Positions 8,847-18,535 of a DNA stretch of 64,000 nucleotides are shown here, in pieces. Made by a program: the position numbers and the translations under genes. A model generated the notes under the pieces. That model was not told where the DNA came from. It worked only from the letters and a program-made list of their open reading frames with translations, and did no database searches. Location of the stretch: positions 1-64,000 of the forward strand of contig CAVROA010000020.1 of NCBI GenBank assembly GCA_963722715.1, given 5' to 3'. Origin of the DNA: DASQGA01 sp963722715 (GTDB lineage Bacteria; Actinomycetota; Thermoleophilia; Gaiellales; Gaiellaceae). The number at the start of each line of letters is the position of its first letter. Position 1 is the first letter of the stretch.

Positions 8847-9578
8847 GTGCGCTACCAGTTCGTCGACTGCCGGTGGGAGCTGGGCAACCCGGACCGCGGC
8901 CGCGAGCTCTGGCTCGCCGGGCACATACCGGGCGCCAGCTTTCTCGACGTCGAGCGTGAGCTCTCTAGCCCTCCGTCCGGGGTTGGTGGCCGCCATCCGC
9001 TTCCCAGCCCGGAGCAGTTCGCAGAGGCGGCCGGGCGGGCGGGAATCGGCCAGGACGTCTTCGTGGTCGCATACGACCAAGGCATGAGCGGGGGAGCGGC
9101 GCGCCTCTGGTGGCTCCTGCGCCACTTCGGCCATCCCCAGGTCGCCGTGCTCGCGGGCGGCCTCGGGGCCTGGCGAGGGCCCCTGGAAGAGGGCGAGTCG
9201 GACGTTGCTCGCGAGGAGTTCGTCCCCACGGCGTCACGGGCCGACACGATCGAGGCGGAAGAGCTCGAGCAGCGGCTCGGCGAGCCAGGCGTCGTCGTCG
9301 TCGATGCGCGTGCACCGGAGCGCTACCGGGGCGAGGTGGAGCCGATCGACCCGGTGGCCGGACGGATTCCGGGCGCGGTCAACGCTCCCTTCGGCGCCGC
9401 AGAGTCCTTTTCCGCGGACGTGCTCGAGGCCGAGGAGATCGTCGTCTATTGCGGGTCCGGGATCACCGCGTGCGTCGACCTTCTGGCCCTGGCAGCCGCG
9501 GGGCGTGAGGACGCGAAGCTCTATGCGGGCTCGTGGAGCGATTGGTCGAGCCGAGGGTTACCCGCCGAGCGAGGCTAG
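8847..9578 (+). CDS. Tandem-rhodanese sulfurtransferase
   Basis: 243 residues from GTG 8847, eleven bases after the sugar dehydrogenase stop. Two rhodanese domains: an inactive N-terminal one (residues about 1-115) and a catalytic C-terminal one with Cys in YCGSGITA (about residue 200). The CGSGITA loop is common in thiosulfate and 3-mercaptopyruvate sulfurtransferases; the loop alone does not choose between them. Somewhat shorter than the usual 270-280 residues. No signal peptide, so cytoplasmic. Confidence 0.85.
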   Translation: MRYQFVDCRWELGNPDRGRELWLAGHIPGASFLDVERELSSPPSGVGGRHPLPSPEQFAEAAGRAGIGQDVFVVAYDQGMSGGAARLWWLLRHFGHPQVAVLAGGLGAWRGPLEEGESDVAREEFVPTASRADTIEAEELEQRLGEPGVVVVDARAPERYRGEVEPIDPVAGRIPGAVNAPFGAAESFSADVLEAEEIVVYCGSGITACVDLLALAAAGREDAKLYAGSWSDWSSRGLPAERG

Positions 9579-9589
9579 GGGCAGCGCGG

Positions 9590-9611
9590 GCGGGCCGCCC
9601 GAGCGGCCCGC
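9590..9611. terminator. GC-rich hairpin between convergent genes
   Basis: A perfect nine-base stem, GCGGGCCGC and GCGGCCCGC, around a CCGA loop, starting 12 bases after the sulfurtransferase stop. The rest of the 157-base convergent gap holds further GC-rich inverted sequence, for example TCCCCCGGGGGA, and no gene. There is no T-run after the hairpin on either strand, which is common for actinobacterial intrinsic terminators. It could serve both converging genes. Confidence 0.5.
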
Positions 9612-9735
9612 ATCGATCCCCCGTGATTCCCCCGGGGGACCCCCTGGTTACTGGTTCCCCCGCGTCGAGCGTAGCGCTGCCCGGCGCGCGCGTGGCGCGC
9701 GATTTGTGCCGCTTTCGTGTCGGGGAGCCCGGGCG

Positions 9736-10104
9736 CTAGCCGCTCGGCATCGGCACGGACTCGTCCGGCGTGAAGACGCCGAATGGATTGCCTTCCGTGT
9801 CGATGCAATGGGCAAACCAACCGATCTCCGGAATCGGAGTCTTCTCGGTCGTCACCTGCCCGCCCAGCTCGCGCACGCGGTCGGTTGTGGCCTGGACGTC
9901 GTCGACGTCGAAATAGACGATCAACCCGCGCTCCTGGTTCTCCGACGCATAGAGCCCGGCGGTCGGATTGCCGCCGACCTCCGCCATCGTGTACTGCATC
10001 GGCCCCTGCACGTCGCGGAACTTCCACCCGAGCAGTGACTCCCAGAAGCCGCGCGCTCGATCGAAGTCCCCGGAACGAATCTCGAAGTGCGTGATTCCGC
10101 CCAT
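9736..10104 (-). CDS. VOC-family (glyoxalase-like) protein
   Basis: 122 residues, one vicinal-oxygen-chelate module pair. It begins MGGITHFEIRSGDFDRARGF, with the first metal-type His at residue 6 and a possible closing Glu in DTEGNPFGVF. AAGGAGG is placed correctly before the ATG. Members bind antibiotics, catalyse glyoxalase or dioxygenase chemistry, or have no enzymatic role; none can be assigned here. It ends convergently to the sulfurtransferase and lies just downstream of the ornithine-cyclodeaminase-like gene, 21 bases away on the same strand, so the two are probably cotranscribed. Confidence 0.8.
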   Translation of the reverse strand: MGGITHFEIRSGDFDRARGFWESLLGWKFRDVQGPMQYTMAEVGGNPTAGLYASENQERGLIVYFDVDDVQATTDRVRELGGQVTTEKTPIPEIGWFAHCIDTEGNPFGVFTPDESVPMPSG

Positions 10105-10125
10105 ATCGCCTCCTTGTTCTCCTGG

Positions 10126-11088
10126 CTAGCCGATCGGAACGTGCACCGTATCCCCGAAGACGTCAGATTCGGGGTCTTGTTGGTAGCGCCGGTAGACCGC
10201 GAGCGCCACGGCCAGATCCTGCACGGCGAGACCCGTCGAGTCGAAGATCGTGATCTCCTCGTCCGTCCGGCGCCCTTGCTCGGTGCCGAGCAGGACGTGG
10301 CCAAGCTCGGCGACGTCCTTGCGCCGGATCGCCCCTGCCGCAAGAGCGTGGCCGAGGTCGCCATTGTGGCTCGCTTGCTCCCACTCGTCGCAGACGATCC
10401 GGGCACGCGCCAGCTCGCCATCGGTGATCTCGGCCTTGCCGGGTCCGTCCGCGCCCATCAGGCTGACGTGCTGGCCTGGTCGGAGGTCCCCGTCCCGGAA
10501 CACCGGCTCGTGCCCGGGCGTGACGGTGACGACGACGCCGGCGGACCGGGCCTCCGCTTCGCGGGCTACCGATGACCCCTCGCCGAGCTCGGCGGCGGCC
10601 GCGGCCGCTTGCTCGGGCCGTGCGTCCCAGAGAAGAACGTCTCGGCCGCGCGCGAGGAATGTCCGCGCGACGGCTCGCCCGTTCACGCCGCAACCGATCA
10701 CGGCAGCGGGGCTCTCAGCCTCGACCGAGAGGGTTTCGGCGGCGAGGACGGCGGCTGCGCCGGTCCGGAGCGCGGTGACAGCGCCCGCGTCGAGGAGCGC
10801 GCGGAGCTCCCCGGTCGCGGCGTCGGAGAGAAGCACCACGCCGCCCACGGTCGGAAGGCCACGCGCAGGGTTACCCGGGAACGAGGTGACCCATTTGAGG
10901 ACGGTGTGCCCGGCGCCGGCGGCGGGCATGGCCCGGAAATCTCCCGCGGTCGCCTCCACATAGAGCTTCGACGGCATCGTCCACGAGCCGCGCGCGTGCT
11001 CGAGGAACGCCTCACGCACGGCCTCGACGGCCTCGCCGGGATCGAGCGCCGCGTGGACCTGGTCGCGCGAGAACGCGGGGACTGCCAC
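10126..11088 (-). CDS. Ornithine cyclodeaminase / mu-crystallin family oxidoreductase
   Basis: 320 residues from GTG 11088, chosen because VAVPAFSRDQVHAAL is where the family begins; a longer in-frame extension is Arg-rich and unlike the family. A Rossmann fold is visible at AAVIGCGVNGRAVARTFL. SKLYVEATAGDFRAMPA and TALRTGAAAVLAAE are the conserved substrate loops with Lys and Arg. Members deaminate ornithine to proline or reduce imines such as pyrroline carboxylate. The specific substrate is unclear. It is divergent from the HMG-CoA-lyase-like gene with 44 bases between starts. Confidence 0.82.
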   Translation of the reverse strand: MAVPAFSRDQVHAALDPGEAVEAVREAFLEHARGSWTMPSKLYVEATAGDFRAMPAAGAGHTVLKWVTSFPGNPARGLPTVGGVVLLSDAATGELRALLDAGAVTALRTGAAAVLAAETLSVEAESPAAVIGCGVNGRAVARTFLARGRDVLLWDARPEQAAAAAAELGEGSSVAREAEARSAGVVVTVTPGHEPVFRDGDLRPGQHVSLMGADGPGKAEITDGELARARIVCDEWEQASHNGDLGHALAAGAIRRKDVAELGHVLLGTEQGRRTDEEITIFDSTGLAVQDLAVALAVYRRYQQDPESDVFGDTVHVPIG

Positions 11089-11132
11089 CGGCAGGGGATC
11101 ATGCCAGTTGGGTCTCCATCTAGGCTCCCGGC

Positions 11133-12026
11133 GTGAAGGCGACGATCTGCGACGTCGGCCCACGCGACGGGCTCCAGAACGAACCGGAGCCCCTTTCGGC
11201 ACAGGTTCGGGCCGAGCTCGTGAACCGCCTGGCAGCGGTGAGCATTCCCCGGATCGAGGCCGCGAGCTTCGTCCATCCCGAACGCGTGCCGCAGATGGCG
11301 GGTGCGGAGGAGGTCGTGGCAGGAATCGAGCGGCGCCAGGGCACCGTCTACGCAGGCCTGGTCCTGAACGAGAAGGGCTACGAGCGGCTCGCGGCGACCA
11401 CCCTCGACGAGGTCCACTTCAGTTTCGGCGCCACCGAGACCTTCAACCGTAGAAACGCGAACGCGTCCGTGGACGAATCGGTCGCCGCCGCGCGGCGAAT
11501 CGCAGAGAGGGCGCGCACGGACGGACGCACACTTGTTGTCTCGGTCAGCGTCGCCTTCGGCTGCCCGTTCGAGGGGGCGGTCGCACCGGCGCACGTCCTC
11601 GAGCTCGCGGAGCGGATCGTCGCCGGCGGCGCCGACGAGGTTGTCTTCGCGGACACGATCGGGGTGGGGGTACCGAGCCAGGTGAGCGAGCTCGTGAGCA
11701 CCGCCGCCCGCTTCGGAAGGCCGGTGGGAGTCCACTTCCACAACACGCGCAGCACGGGCTTTGCGAACGCATACGCCGCGCTCCAGGCCGGCGCGACGGT
11801 CTTCGACGCCTCGGTGGGCGGTCTGGGCGGCTGCCCGTTCGCACCGCGGGCGACCGGAAACATCGCAACCGAAGATCTCGTGTACCTCCTGCACGGCGAG
11901 GGAGTGGAGACCGGCATCGACCTGGAAGGGCTGATCGCGGTCGCGGCCTGGCTCGAAGAGACCCTGGGCCGGGAGCTTCCCGGGCAGGTCTATCGCGCCG
12001 GGACCTTCGCCCCCGTGGCAGGCTAG
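11133..12026 (+). CDS. Hydroxymethylglutaryl-CoA lyase family protein
   Basis: 297 residues from GTG 11133. A TIM barrel of the HMGL-like family. It opens with DVGPRDGLQNE, whose Arg and Asp form the metal and enolate site, has HFHNTRSTGFANAYAAL with the metal His pair, and keeps the HMG-CoA lyase active-site loop GLGGCPFAPRATGNIATED with its catalytic Cys. It should split HMG-CoA into acetyl-CoA and acetoacetate in leucine breakdown. No other leucine catabolic gene is next to it, so a related 3-hydroxyacyl substrate remains possible. Confidence 0.87.
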   Translation: MKATICDVGPRDGLQNEPEPLSAQVRAELVNRLAAVSIPRIEAASFVHPERVPQMAGAEEVVAGIERRQGTVYAGLVLNEKGYERLAATTLDEVHFSFGATETFNRRNANASVDESVAAARRIAERARTDGRTLVVSVSVAFGCPFEGAVAPAHVLELAERIVAGGADEVVFADTIGVGVPSQVSELVSTAARFGRPVGVHFHNTRSTGFANAYAALQAGATVFDASVGGLGGCPFAPRATGNIATEDLVYLLHGEGVETGIDLEGLIAVAAWLEETLGRELPGQVYRAGTFAPVAG

Positions 12027-12031
12027 GTCTC

Positions 12032-13766
12032 ATGACCGAGACCGTCGAGGGGCGCCGGGTCACCCGAACCCCCCAGAACGTGCGCGCTGCGGTGCCTCGT
12101 CTCCGGGAGCTCCCCTTCGCCTGGATCCTCGGCGCGGTGGCGGTCGGAGCCGGAATCGCGGTCCTGCTCCTTCGCATAGTCGAGGACGTCCGCGGGAAGC
12201 CGCTCTTCGAGGACGAGGCCGTCGCCGGGCTGATCGCGGCCCGGCCGCTCGGCGAGATGCTCCAGACCGTCTGGTGGGAGCGCGGCGGGCCGCCGCTTCA
12301 CTTCCTTCTCTCGCACCTCGCGCTCGCCTTCGATTCGTCCCCGTTCACGCTCCGCTGGCTCGCGGTCGTCTTCGCCGTCGCCACGATTCCCGTCTGCTGG
12401 GATCTGGGCCGCCGCCTTGCGGGGCCCGCTGCGGGCGCGACCGCGGCGCTCGTGGCGGCGGCATCACCCATGCTCGCCGTGTACGGGAGCTTCGGTCGCA
12501 TGTACTCGCTCTACGCCTTCGCGAGCGCGCTGGCTGCCGACCTCTTCGTCCGTGCCCTGCGGGAGCGAACGCCGCGCGCCGCGCTCGCGGCCGCGCTCGC
12601 CGCCTGGCTCCTCCCGGCGATCCATCCCTACGGCGTGATCGCGGTCGCAGCAGAGGCGCTCGTCGGCCTCTGGATCTGGCGCGGAAAGCCCCTGCGCCCG
12701 GCTCTGCCCGTCCTGGGAGTGGGACTCGCGCTCGTGCCGTTTCTCCTCGCGGACGTGAGGCTCGCGCAGCGCTTCTCGGTCGGTCTCGGGGGCGAGAGCA
12801 GCATCGCGAGCCCCGGAGCCGCACTCGGGCAGGTGTGGCGCGCCGTGCAGGCGTCCGCGGGCGGTCACGGCTGGACGCTGGTTGTCGCCGTCGTGCTTGC
12901 GAGCATCGGACTGGCCGCATTGATTCGGCAGGGGGAGCGGGCGTTCGTCTCCTACGCGGCTATCGCCTTGCTCGCACCGCCGGCTCTCCTCCTCATCTTC
13001 CGGACGAGCACCGAGCCCGGCCTCTCGCCGCGCCACCTCATGTTCGTCTTGCCGCTCCTGGCCGCACTCATCGGAGTCGGGGTTGCATGGGTCGTGCGTG
13101 GGAGGAGTGCTCCGGTCACACTCGCCGCTGTCGCCGTGGTCGCTGCGATCGTCGTCTCGGCGCCGGCAGGCGGGATCAGGGAGCCGCGCGACTGGGCAAA
13201 CGATGTGCTCGGCGGCGGCCCGGCCAGGACCGCGCTCGGCGGCGAGGATGCTCTCGCGGGCGCCTACCGCCTGGCTCGAGGAGACCGTGCGGCCTGGCAC
13301 CGTCCTCTTCCCCTACTCAGCTGTCTATCTCTCCGCACTCCCCGCGACCCGCGAGGCTGTCTCGCTTCCGTACGCCCAGACCCCGACACTGCTCCGGTCC
13401 CTCGAGCGGGTCGACACTCCGGTTCGGAACCTGGTCGTCTCCGTTCCGATCGGCGCCACGACCCTCGACAGCAGGCGGCTCGTGTCGCTGCTCGGGCCCG
13501 GGCTCGAGGCTAAGCGCTTCGGCGGGTGGCTCCTGCTCCGGGGGGCTGGACCCTACGCCGATGGTCACGCCGTTCTCCTGGCCACGTATCGGGCGCTCGC
13601 GGCCGCCCGCGACTCGACCACGAGCCCCCGCAAGGATGAGCTGAGCTGGTACTTCACGACGACGCTGTCCGTGCTCTGCGGCTCGCTCCGCACGTTCGGG
13701 GAGTCCTGCCCTCCCAAGTCGCTCGACTGGCTCCAGCCGCCGAAACGGAAGCGACTAGGGGGCTGA
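12032..13766 (+). CDS. GT-C type membrane glycosyltransferase-like protein, frame broken by one extra base
   Basis: About 577 residues after repair. A short cytoplasmic N-terminus leads to ten or more hydrophobic helices, with the acidic LFEDEAVAGLIAARP loop after the first helix. That placement of DE is typical of the PMT/ArnT-like GT-C fold, which transfers sugars from polyprenyl-phosphate donors. The extracytoplasmic C-terminal part (after about residue 410) is in the +1 frame: one extra base near 13,266 (GGCGCCTACC) breaks it, and repair gives ...GATAWLEETVRPG. Acceptor unknown. The 3' end overlaps the next gene, which runs convergently, by 12 bases. Confidence 0.7.
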
Positions 13767-15149
13767 TGCCCGAAGCGGCTGGCCTTCCGCGGGGCGGCCA
13801 CCGCACGGAAACCTGAACGCTCGGCGTTCGGGCCCGTCGATCACATAGAGGGGACATGTGCTCTCGCGCGTGGGGCGAAAGACCGGATGGCCCGGCAAAT
13901 ACCAGCCCACCGGCGAGGAGATCGCGTGGACGTCTCCGAGGTACGAGAGGCGATGGGCACCGCCGATGACGTTGACGACGTCGGCCCGCGTCCAGCCGTT
14001 CGCGACTAACTCGGCGGCAAGCTCGTCGTAGGGCGGCGGCCGTAGCGTCCGCTCCTGGACGAGCCCGAGCCCCAGGAGCGCCACCATCGCCGCTCCGCCG
14101 GCCACCGCGAGTCGGGCGCGGTACGAGCGTCGGAAGGGCCGCCAGGCAGATGCATGCGAACGGCGCCGCACAGAGCAGGTTCCGCGTTACGAAGACCTCG
14201 GCGCCGAGGAGCCAGACGACGGAGGCCGCGAGCACCGGGACGGTGGCGAGGAGCGCGCAGAGCCGGGCCGGCCCAGGCCGCTGCCCGAGCGCGACAGCCC
14301 CCGCCAGCACGCCAACGAGGATCCCGACTCGCAGCACCGCTTCGAGCGCCGGGATCGCGACGTCGTCGGCCTTGCACGTAAAGCGCGCCTGCGTTCCAGA
14401 AGAAGGTCGAGTAGACGGCAGCGGCCTTCAGGAGGTCGAAGCTCGCAACCCACGAGTAGCGCTGGTTTTCGACCTGGTCGGCGAAGCCGGGGAGCCAGAG
14501 GAGGGCGGGCAGGATGCCGGCAGAGAGCGCCGCCGTCGCGCGGAGCCGGGCGCTCCGGGCGGTGTCCGAGATCCAGAGCCAGAGGAGGCCCGTGGCGAGC
14601 GCCAGGGCGAAGAAGTAGTGCGTCAGAAGCCCGAGCCGCGACCGTGAGGGCCAGACACGCGAGGACGCCGCGGCCTGGCCGGCGCGCTGCGCGCTCCAGC
14701 AGGAGCGCGAACACGATCGAGAGGAGTGCGTACAGGGCGTACGCGCGGAGCTCGTGCCCGCGGTTGACGAGCTGCCACGCGAGCGCGGAGATAGTCCCTG
14801 CCAGAACCGCCGCCCAGAGCGGGAGGAAGCGGCTCGCGAAGAGAAGCGTCACGGCGCCCAGCGCTCCCCCGAAGAGCACGGAGAGCCACCGGACCGCCTC
14901 CACGGACAGGCCGACTTTGTGCGCCGACCAGGCGAGCGAATACCAGGCTGGCGGGGTGGACTCGGTCTCGCGAACGTGGTCGAGCATGCGGCTGAACGTC
15001 GGCTCCTCCATGATCCGGGCGGTCGCCACCTCGTCCTGCCAGAGGGGGTAGGTGAGCGCTCCCGGGGCGCGCGCGGCGATCGCCAGCAGGGCGACTGCGA
15101 GCGCGGCGAAGGCGATGGGCCGAGACACCGCGGGCAACCGTACCCGCAC
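13755..15149 (-). CDS. Second GT-C type membrane glycosyltransferase-like protein, three frameshifts
   Basis: About 463 residues if three single extra bases are removed, near 14,632 (GGG for GG), near 14,378 and near 14,133. Repaired reading joins QDEVATARIMEEP in the first loop (the acidic site of the PMT/ArnT-like fold), ten or so membrane helices, and a soluble C-terminus with LAAELVANGWTRADVVNVIGG. The shape parallels the neighbour at 12,032, so both may glycosylate a cell-surface polymer or lipid. The GTG start at 15,149 is only eight bases from the divergent start at 15,158; GTG 15,128 is an alternative. Confidence 0.65.
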
Positions 15150-15157
15150 GCACAGGC

Positions 15158-17026
15158 ATGATCCCCGCCGTGCGCCGGTTCTCGCTCCTCGCCGTGCTCT
15201 ACACCGGCGCTGTGCTGGCGGCGATCGGGCCGCCGCTCGGCGCGTTCGGCTCGGAGTTCATCTCGACCGGCTTGCCCGGCTACGGGGAGGCGGCGCCGGG
15301 GGACCACCTTCAGGCCGCCTATCGCTTCTGGCTGGTCGGCCACCAGCTCCTCGGCGGGCACGCGCCCTGGGTCGACCCGTACAGCTTCCAGCCGCTCGTC
15401 GACCCGCAGGTGGTCTTCGGAGGCTGGCCGTTCGGTCTCGTCTTCTGGCCGCTGGATGCGCTCTTCGGCCCGGTGTTGGCCTGGAACCTGCTGCTCGTCC
15501 TGGTCGCGGTCGGGTGCGGGCTGCTGACGTACGCCTGGCTCGAGGAGCTCGATCTGCCACCCTGGAGCGCAGCGCTCGGCGGGCTCGCGTTCGCGGTCGC
15601 CCCCTACCGGCTGGCCCAGAGCGGCCCCCACCTGCTCGGGTGGGCCGCCCTCTTCCTGCCGCTCGCGCTCCTCGCGGTCGAACGCTCCCGCCGCGCTCTC
15701 TCGCCGACCGCCGCGCACGCGTGGGGTGGGGTCGCCGCCCTCGCGCTCGTGTCGATCCCGCTCAGTGGACAACTTCATCTCGCACTCGGCGCCCTCCCGT
15801 TCGTCCTCGTCTACGCGCTCGTTCGCTTCCGTGGCACGACGGCGATCTGGGTGGGCGTGGGGGTGCTGGCCGCGGTCGGGGCCGGAGTGCTCGTCAACGC
15901 GACGACGATCGCGGACTCGACCGAGGCGGGCGGGCGGCCCCTCTCCGAGGTCGCCACGTATTCGGCGGACTGGCTCGACCTCGTGAGCCGCGGACAGCGT
16001 GGCGGCTTTGAGCAGTTCGTCTACCTCGGCTGGCTGACGCCGCTCCTCGCCGTGGCGGGCCTCGTGCTGCTGGCTCGCCGCCGCCGCGCGCTCGCGGCGC
16101 TCCTCGGGCTCGGCGCCGTCGTCCCTGTTCTGCTCGCCCTCGGCACGAACTTTCCGCTCTACGAGCTCCTTCGAGACGCCTTCCCTCCTTTCCGGGGGCC
16201 GCGCGTGCCCGGACGGCTGGTCCCGGTCGCCGACCTGGCGGTGGCCGCCCTGGCAGCAGTGGCGGTTGCGTTCTTGCTCGAGCGCGTCCAAAGCGGCAGG
16301 CGCACTGTGGTCGCCGCCGCTCTGGTCGTCCTCGTTGCGGCCGACCTGACCGTGTTTCCGCTCCACTCGAGCGCGGCCGATCCGGACAACGAGTCCTACG
16401 CCCTGCTCGACCGCTCCCCACCGGGGCGCGTCCTCGAGCTGCCGATCATGGAGCGGGGCGCAGGGCAGCTCGCGAGCGTCTACCTGTACTACGGCATGCA
16501 GGCTCCCAGAGAGCGGCCCGTCGGCTATGCCGCCGCCCCGCCGAAGGGAGCACGTGACTTCGTGGAGCGGTTCAACCGGCTCGACTGCGGGATCTGGCTG
16601 CCGGGGGACGGGGCCGAGCTCACCCGGCTCGGGATCCGGTACCTCGTCGTGCACCATGGGCTCTATCGCTTCACGGGGCAGGAAGTGGCCGAGTCGTTCG
16701 CGTTGCAAGCCCCGATGCTGCGAGCGGGCGCCCTGCGCCTGCTTCCGCCTGTCGGCAGAGCCGGACCGGTCGTCAAGACCAACACGACCCGCCCGTATCT
16801 CTGCGACGGATGGAATGCCGAACGGGAGCTGAAGGAAACCGAGGGCGGCGCCTGGATCTACGGGTCGGGCCGGCTTTCAGTGGGGCTCTCAGGCCCGGCC
16901 GAGGTCTTCGTGGACGGCCGCTCCGTCGGAGAGAGCCCGAGGCTCCGTGGCAAGCGGTGGCACTCGGTCCTCGTCCGCGGGAGTCCGGGGCTCCGACTCA
17001 CGCGGCTGGCCCTGAGCCCAGGATAA
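15158..17026 (+). CDS. Large polytopic membrane protein, YfhO/GT-C-like
   Basis: 622 residues, frame intact. An acidic first external loop (GLPGYGEAAPGDHLQAAYRF), about eleven membrane helices to residue 400, then a 200-residue soluble C-terminus that includes PPFRGPRVPGRLVPVADLA at the membrane border. That layout matches membrane proteins that carry or transfer sugars to teichoic or other surface polymers (YfhO-like), but I see no catalytic motif that proves the activity. With the two preceding GT-C-like genes it forms a small surface-glycosylation neighbourhood. GTG 15,170 is a possible later start that would leave room for a promoter. Confidence 0.6.
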   Translation: MIPAVRRFSLLAVLYTGAVLAAIGPPLGAFGSEFISTGLPGYGEAAPGDHLQAAYRFWLVGHQLLGGHAPWVDPYSFQPLVDPQVVFGGWPFGLVFWPLDALFGPVLAWNLLLVLVAVGCGLLTYAWLEELDLPPWSAALGGLAFAVAPYRLAQSGPHLLGWAALFLPLALLAVERSRRALSPTAAHAWGGVAALALVSIPLSGQLHLALGALPFVLVYALVRFRGTTAIWVGVGVLAAVGAGVLVNATTIADSTEAGGRPLSEVATYSADWLDLVSRGQRGGFEQFVYLGWLTPLLAVAGLVLLARRRRALAALLGLGAVVPVLLALGTNFPLYELLRDAFPPFRGPRVPGRLVPVADLAVAALAAVAVAFLLERVQSGRRTVVAAALVVLVAADLTVFPLHSSAADPDNESYALLDRSPPGRVLELPIMERGAGQLASVYLYYGMQAPRERPVGYAAAPPKGARDFVERFNRLDCGIWLPGDGAELTRLGIRYLVVHHGLYRFTGQEVAESFALQAPMLRAGALRLLPPVGRAGPVVKTNTTRPYLCDGWNAERELKETEGGAWIYGSGRLSVGLSGPAEVFVDGRSVGESPRLRGKRWHSVLVRGSPGLRLTRLALSPG

Positions 17027-17068
17027 GCTGAGCATTCCAGGGAGTCCGCAGAAAGAGGGAGCGCCGGG

Positions 17069-18535
17069 ATGAGCCAGACAGTCACGCACGAGGGAAAGCT
17101 GCTCGAGAACTTCGTCGGCGGCCGGGGCGTCGCCGTCGAGACCGACGAGATCCTCGACGTGCTCGACCCGGCGAACGGTGAGGTGCTGGCCCGCGTCCCG
17201 CTCTCGACCTCGGCCGACGTCGATCGCGCCGTCCAGGCGGCCGCCGCCGCCTACGAGACCTGGCGCGACGTGCCCGTCATGGAGCGCGCGCGGCTGATGT
17301 TCCGGGTCCAGCAGCTCTGCGAGCAGCACCTGGACGAGCTCGGGGAGCTGGTCGTCCGGGAGAACGGCAAGTCGATCGGCGAGGGCAAGGGCGAGGTGCG
17401 GCGCGGGATCGACGTGGTCGAGTTCGCGGCCGGCATGCCAACTCTGATGCAGGGTGGGGCGCTCGAACAGGTGAGCCGCGGGATCGACACGGAGCTCTTC
17501 CGCCAGCCGCTCGGGGTCGTCGCGGCGATTACGCCGTTCAACTTCCCCTTCATGGTCCCGATGTGGACGGCTCCGATCGCGATCGCGGCCGGGAACACGT
17601 ACATCCTGAAGCCGTCTCAGCGCACGCCCCTCTGCGCGCTGCGGATCGCGGAGATCTTCCAGGAGGCCGGGTGCCCGGACGGCGTCTTCAACGTCGTTCA
17701 CGGCGCCGCCGAGGCCGTGAATGCGATCTGCGACCACGAGGAGATCCGCGCGGTGTCCTTCGTCGGCTCGGCGCCCGTGGCGAAGCACGTCTACGCGCGC
17801 TCGGCGCAGGCCGGCAAGCGCGTCCAGGCCCTGGCGGGTGCCAAGAACCACATCGTGGTCATGCCGGACGCCGATCTCGACCTGGCGGCACCGGGCCTCT
17901 TTTCGTCCGCGATGGCGAACGCGGGACAGCGGTGCCTCGCGGGGTCGGTCGGCGTCGCGGTTGGCGGCATCGGCGACGAGCTCGCGGGACGGCTGGAGGA
18001 GATCGCGAAGGCTTCGCCGATCGGCAGCGGGCTCGATCCGGAGAACACGATCACGCCCGTGACGACCGCCGAGGCACGTGACCGGATCGCCGGCTACATC
18101 GACCTCGGCGTCGAGGAGGGCGCAAGGCTCCTCGTCGACGGGCGCTTCGAGTCGGACAACGGCGGCTTCTTCCTCGGGCCGACGATCCTGGACGACGTCC
18201 GCCCGGACATGAAGGTGGCCCAGGAAGAGATCTTCGGCCCGGTGCTGTCTCTCGAACGGCTGGATTCGCTCGACGACGCCCTCGAGGTGATCCGGAAGAA
18301 CCAGTTCGGGAACGCGACCGCGATCTTCACCAGGAGCGGCGGCGTGGCGCGCGAGTTCCGGCGCCGGGTGACCGCGGGCATGGTCGGGATCAACATCCCC
18401 GTGCCGGCTGCGATGGCGTTCTTCCCGTTCGCGGGCTGGAAGGGCTCCTTCTACGGCGACCTGCACGCAACGGGCATGGACGGCGTCCACTTCTTCACCG
18501 AGTCGAAGGTCGTCACCACCCGTTGGCCCGATTAG
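17069..18535 (+). CDS. mmsA: CoA-acylating methylmalonate-semialdehyde dehydrogenase
   Basis: 488 residues, full length for the family. NAD-binding ITPFNFPFMVPMW, SFVGSAPVAKHVY, and the catalytic Cys in ANAGQRCLAGSV are present, along with PVPAAMAFFPFAGWKGSF, which is typical of MmsA. It converts methylmalonate semialdehyde to propionyl-CoA in valine and inositol breakdown, or malonate semialdehyde to acetyl-CoA in beta-alanine breakdown. The next gene is a class III aminotransferase that overlaps it by 13 bases, which favours the beta-alanine or beta-aminoisobutyrate route. Cytoplasmic. Confidence 0.92.
   Translation: MSQTVTHEGKLLENFVGGRGVAVETDEILDVLDPANGEVLARVPLSTSADVDRAVQAAAAAYETWRDVPVMERARLMFRVQQLCEQHLDELGELVVRENGKSIGEGKGEVRRGIDVVEFAAGMPTLMQGGALEQVSRGIDTELFRQPLGVVAAITPFNFPFMVPMWTAPIAIAAGNTYILKPSQRTPLCALRIAEIFQEAGCPDGVFNVVHGAAEAVNAICDHEEIRAVSFVGSAPVAKHVYARSAQAGKRVQALAGAKNHIVVMPDADLDLAAPGLFSSAMANAGQRCLAGSVGVAVGGIGDELAGRLEEIAKASPIGSGLDPENTITPVTTAEARDRIAGYIDLGVEEGARLLVDGRFESDNGGFFLGPTILDDVRPDMKVAQEEIFGPVLSLERLDSLDDALEVIRKNQFGNATAIFTRSGGVAREFRRRVTAGMVGINIPVPAAMAFFPFAGWKGSFYGDLHATGMDGVHFFTESKVVTTRWPD

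Noticed and set aside
9579..9735. Small RNA gene in the convergent gap
   Set aside because: Only GC-rich inverted sequence is visible, and no promoter or conserved RNA fold could be supported.
14849..16708. Open frames of 500-600 codons on the strand opposite known genes (also 6441-8189, 16889-18490, 26929-28596, 57767-59020)
   Set aside because: They lie exactly antisense to well-supported genes, have Arg/Asp/Val-rich composition expected from reverse reading of GC-rich codons, and show no recognisable domain.
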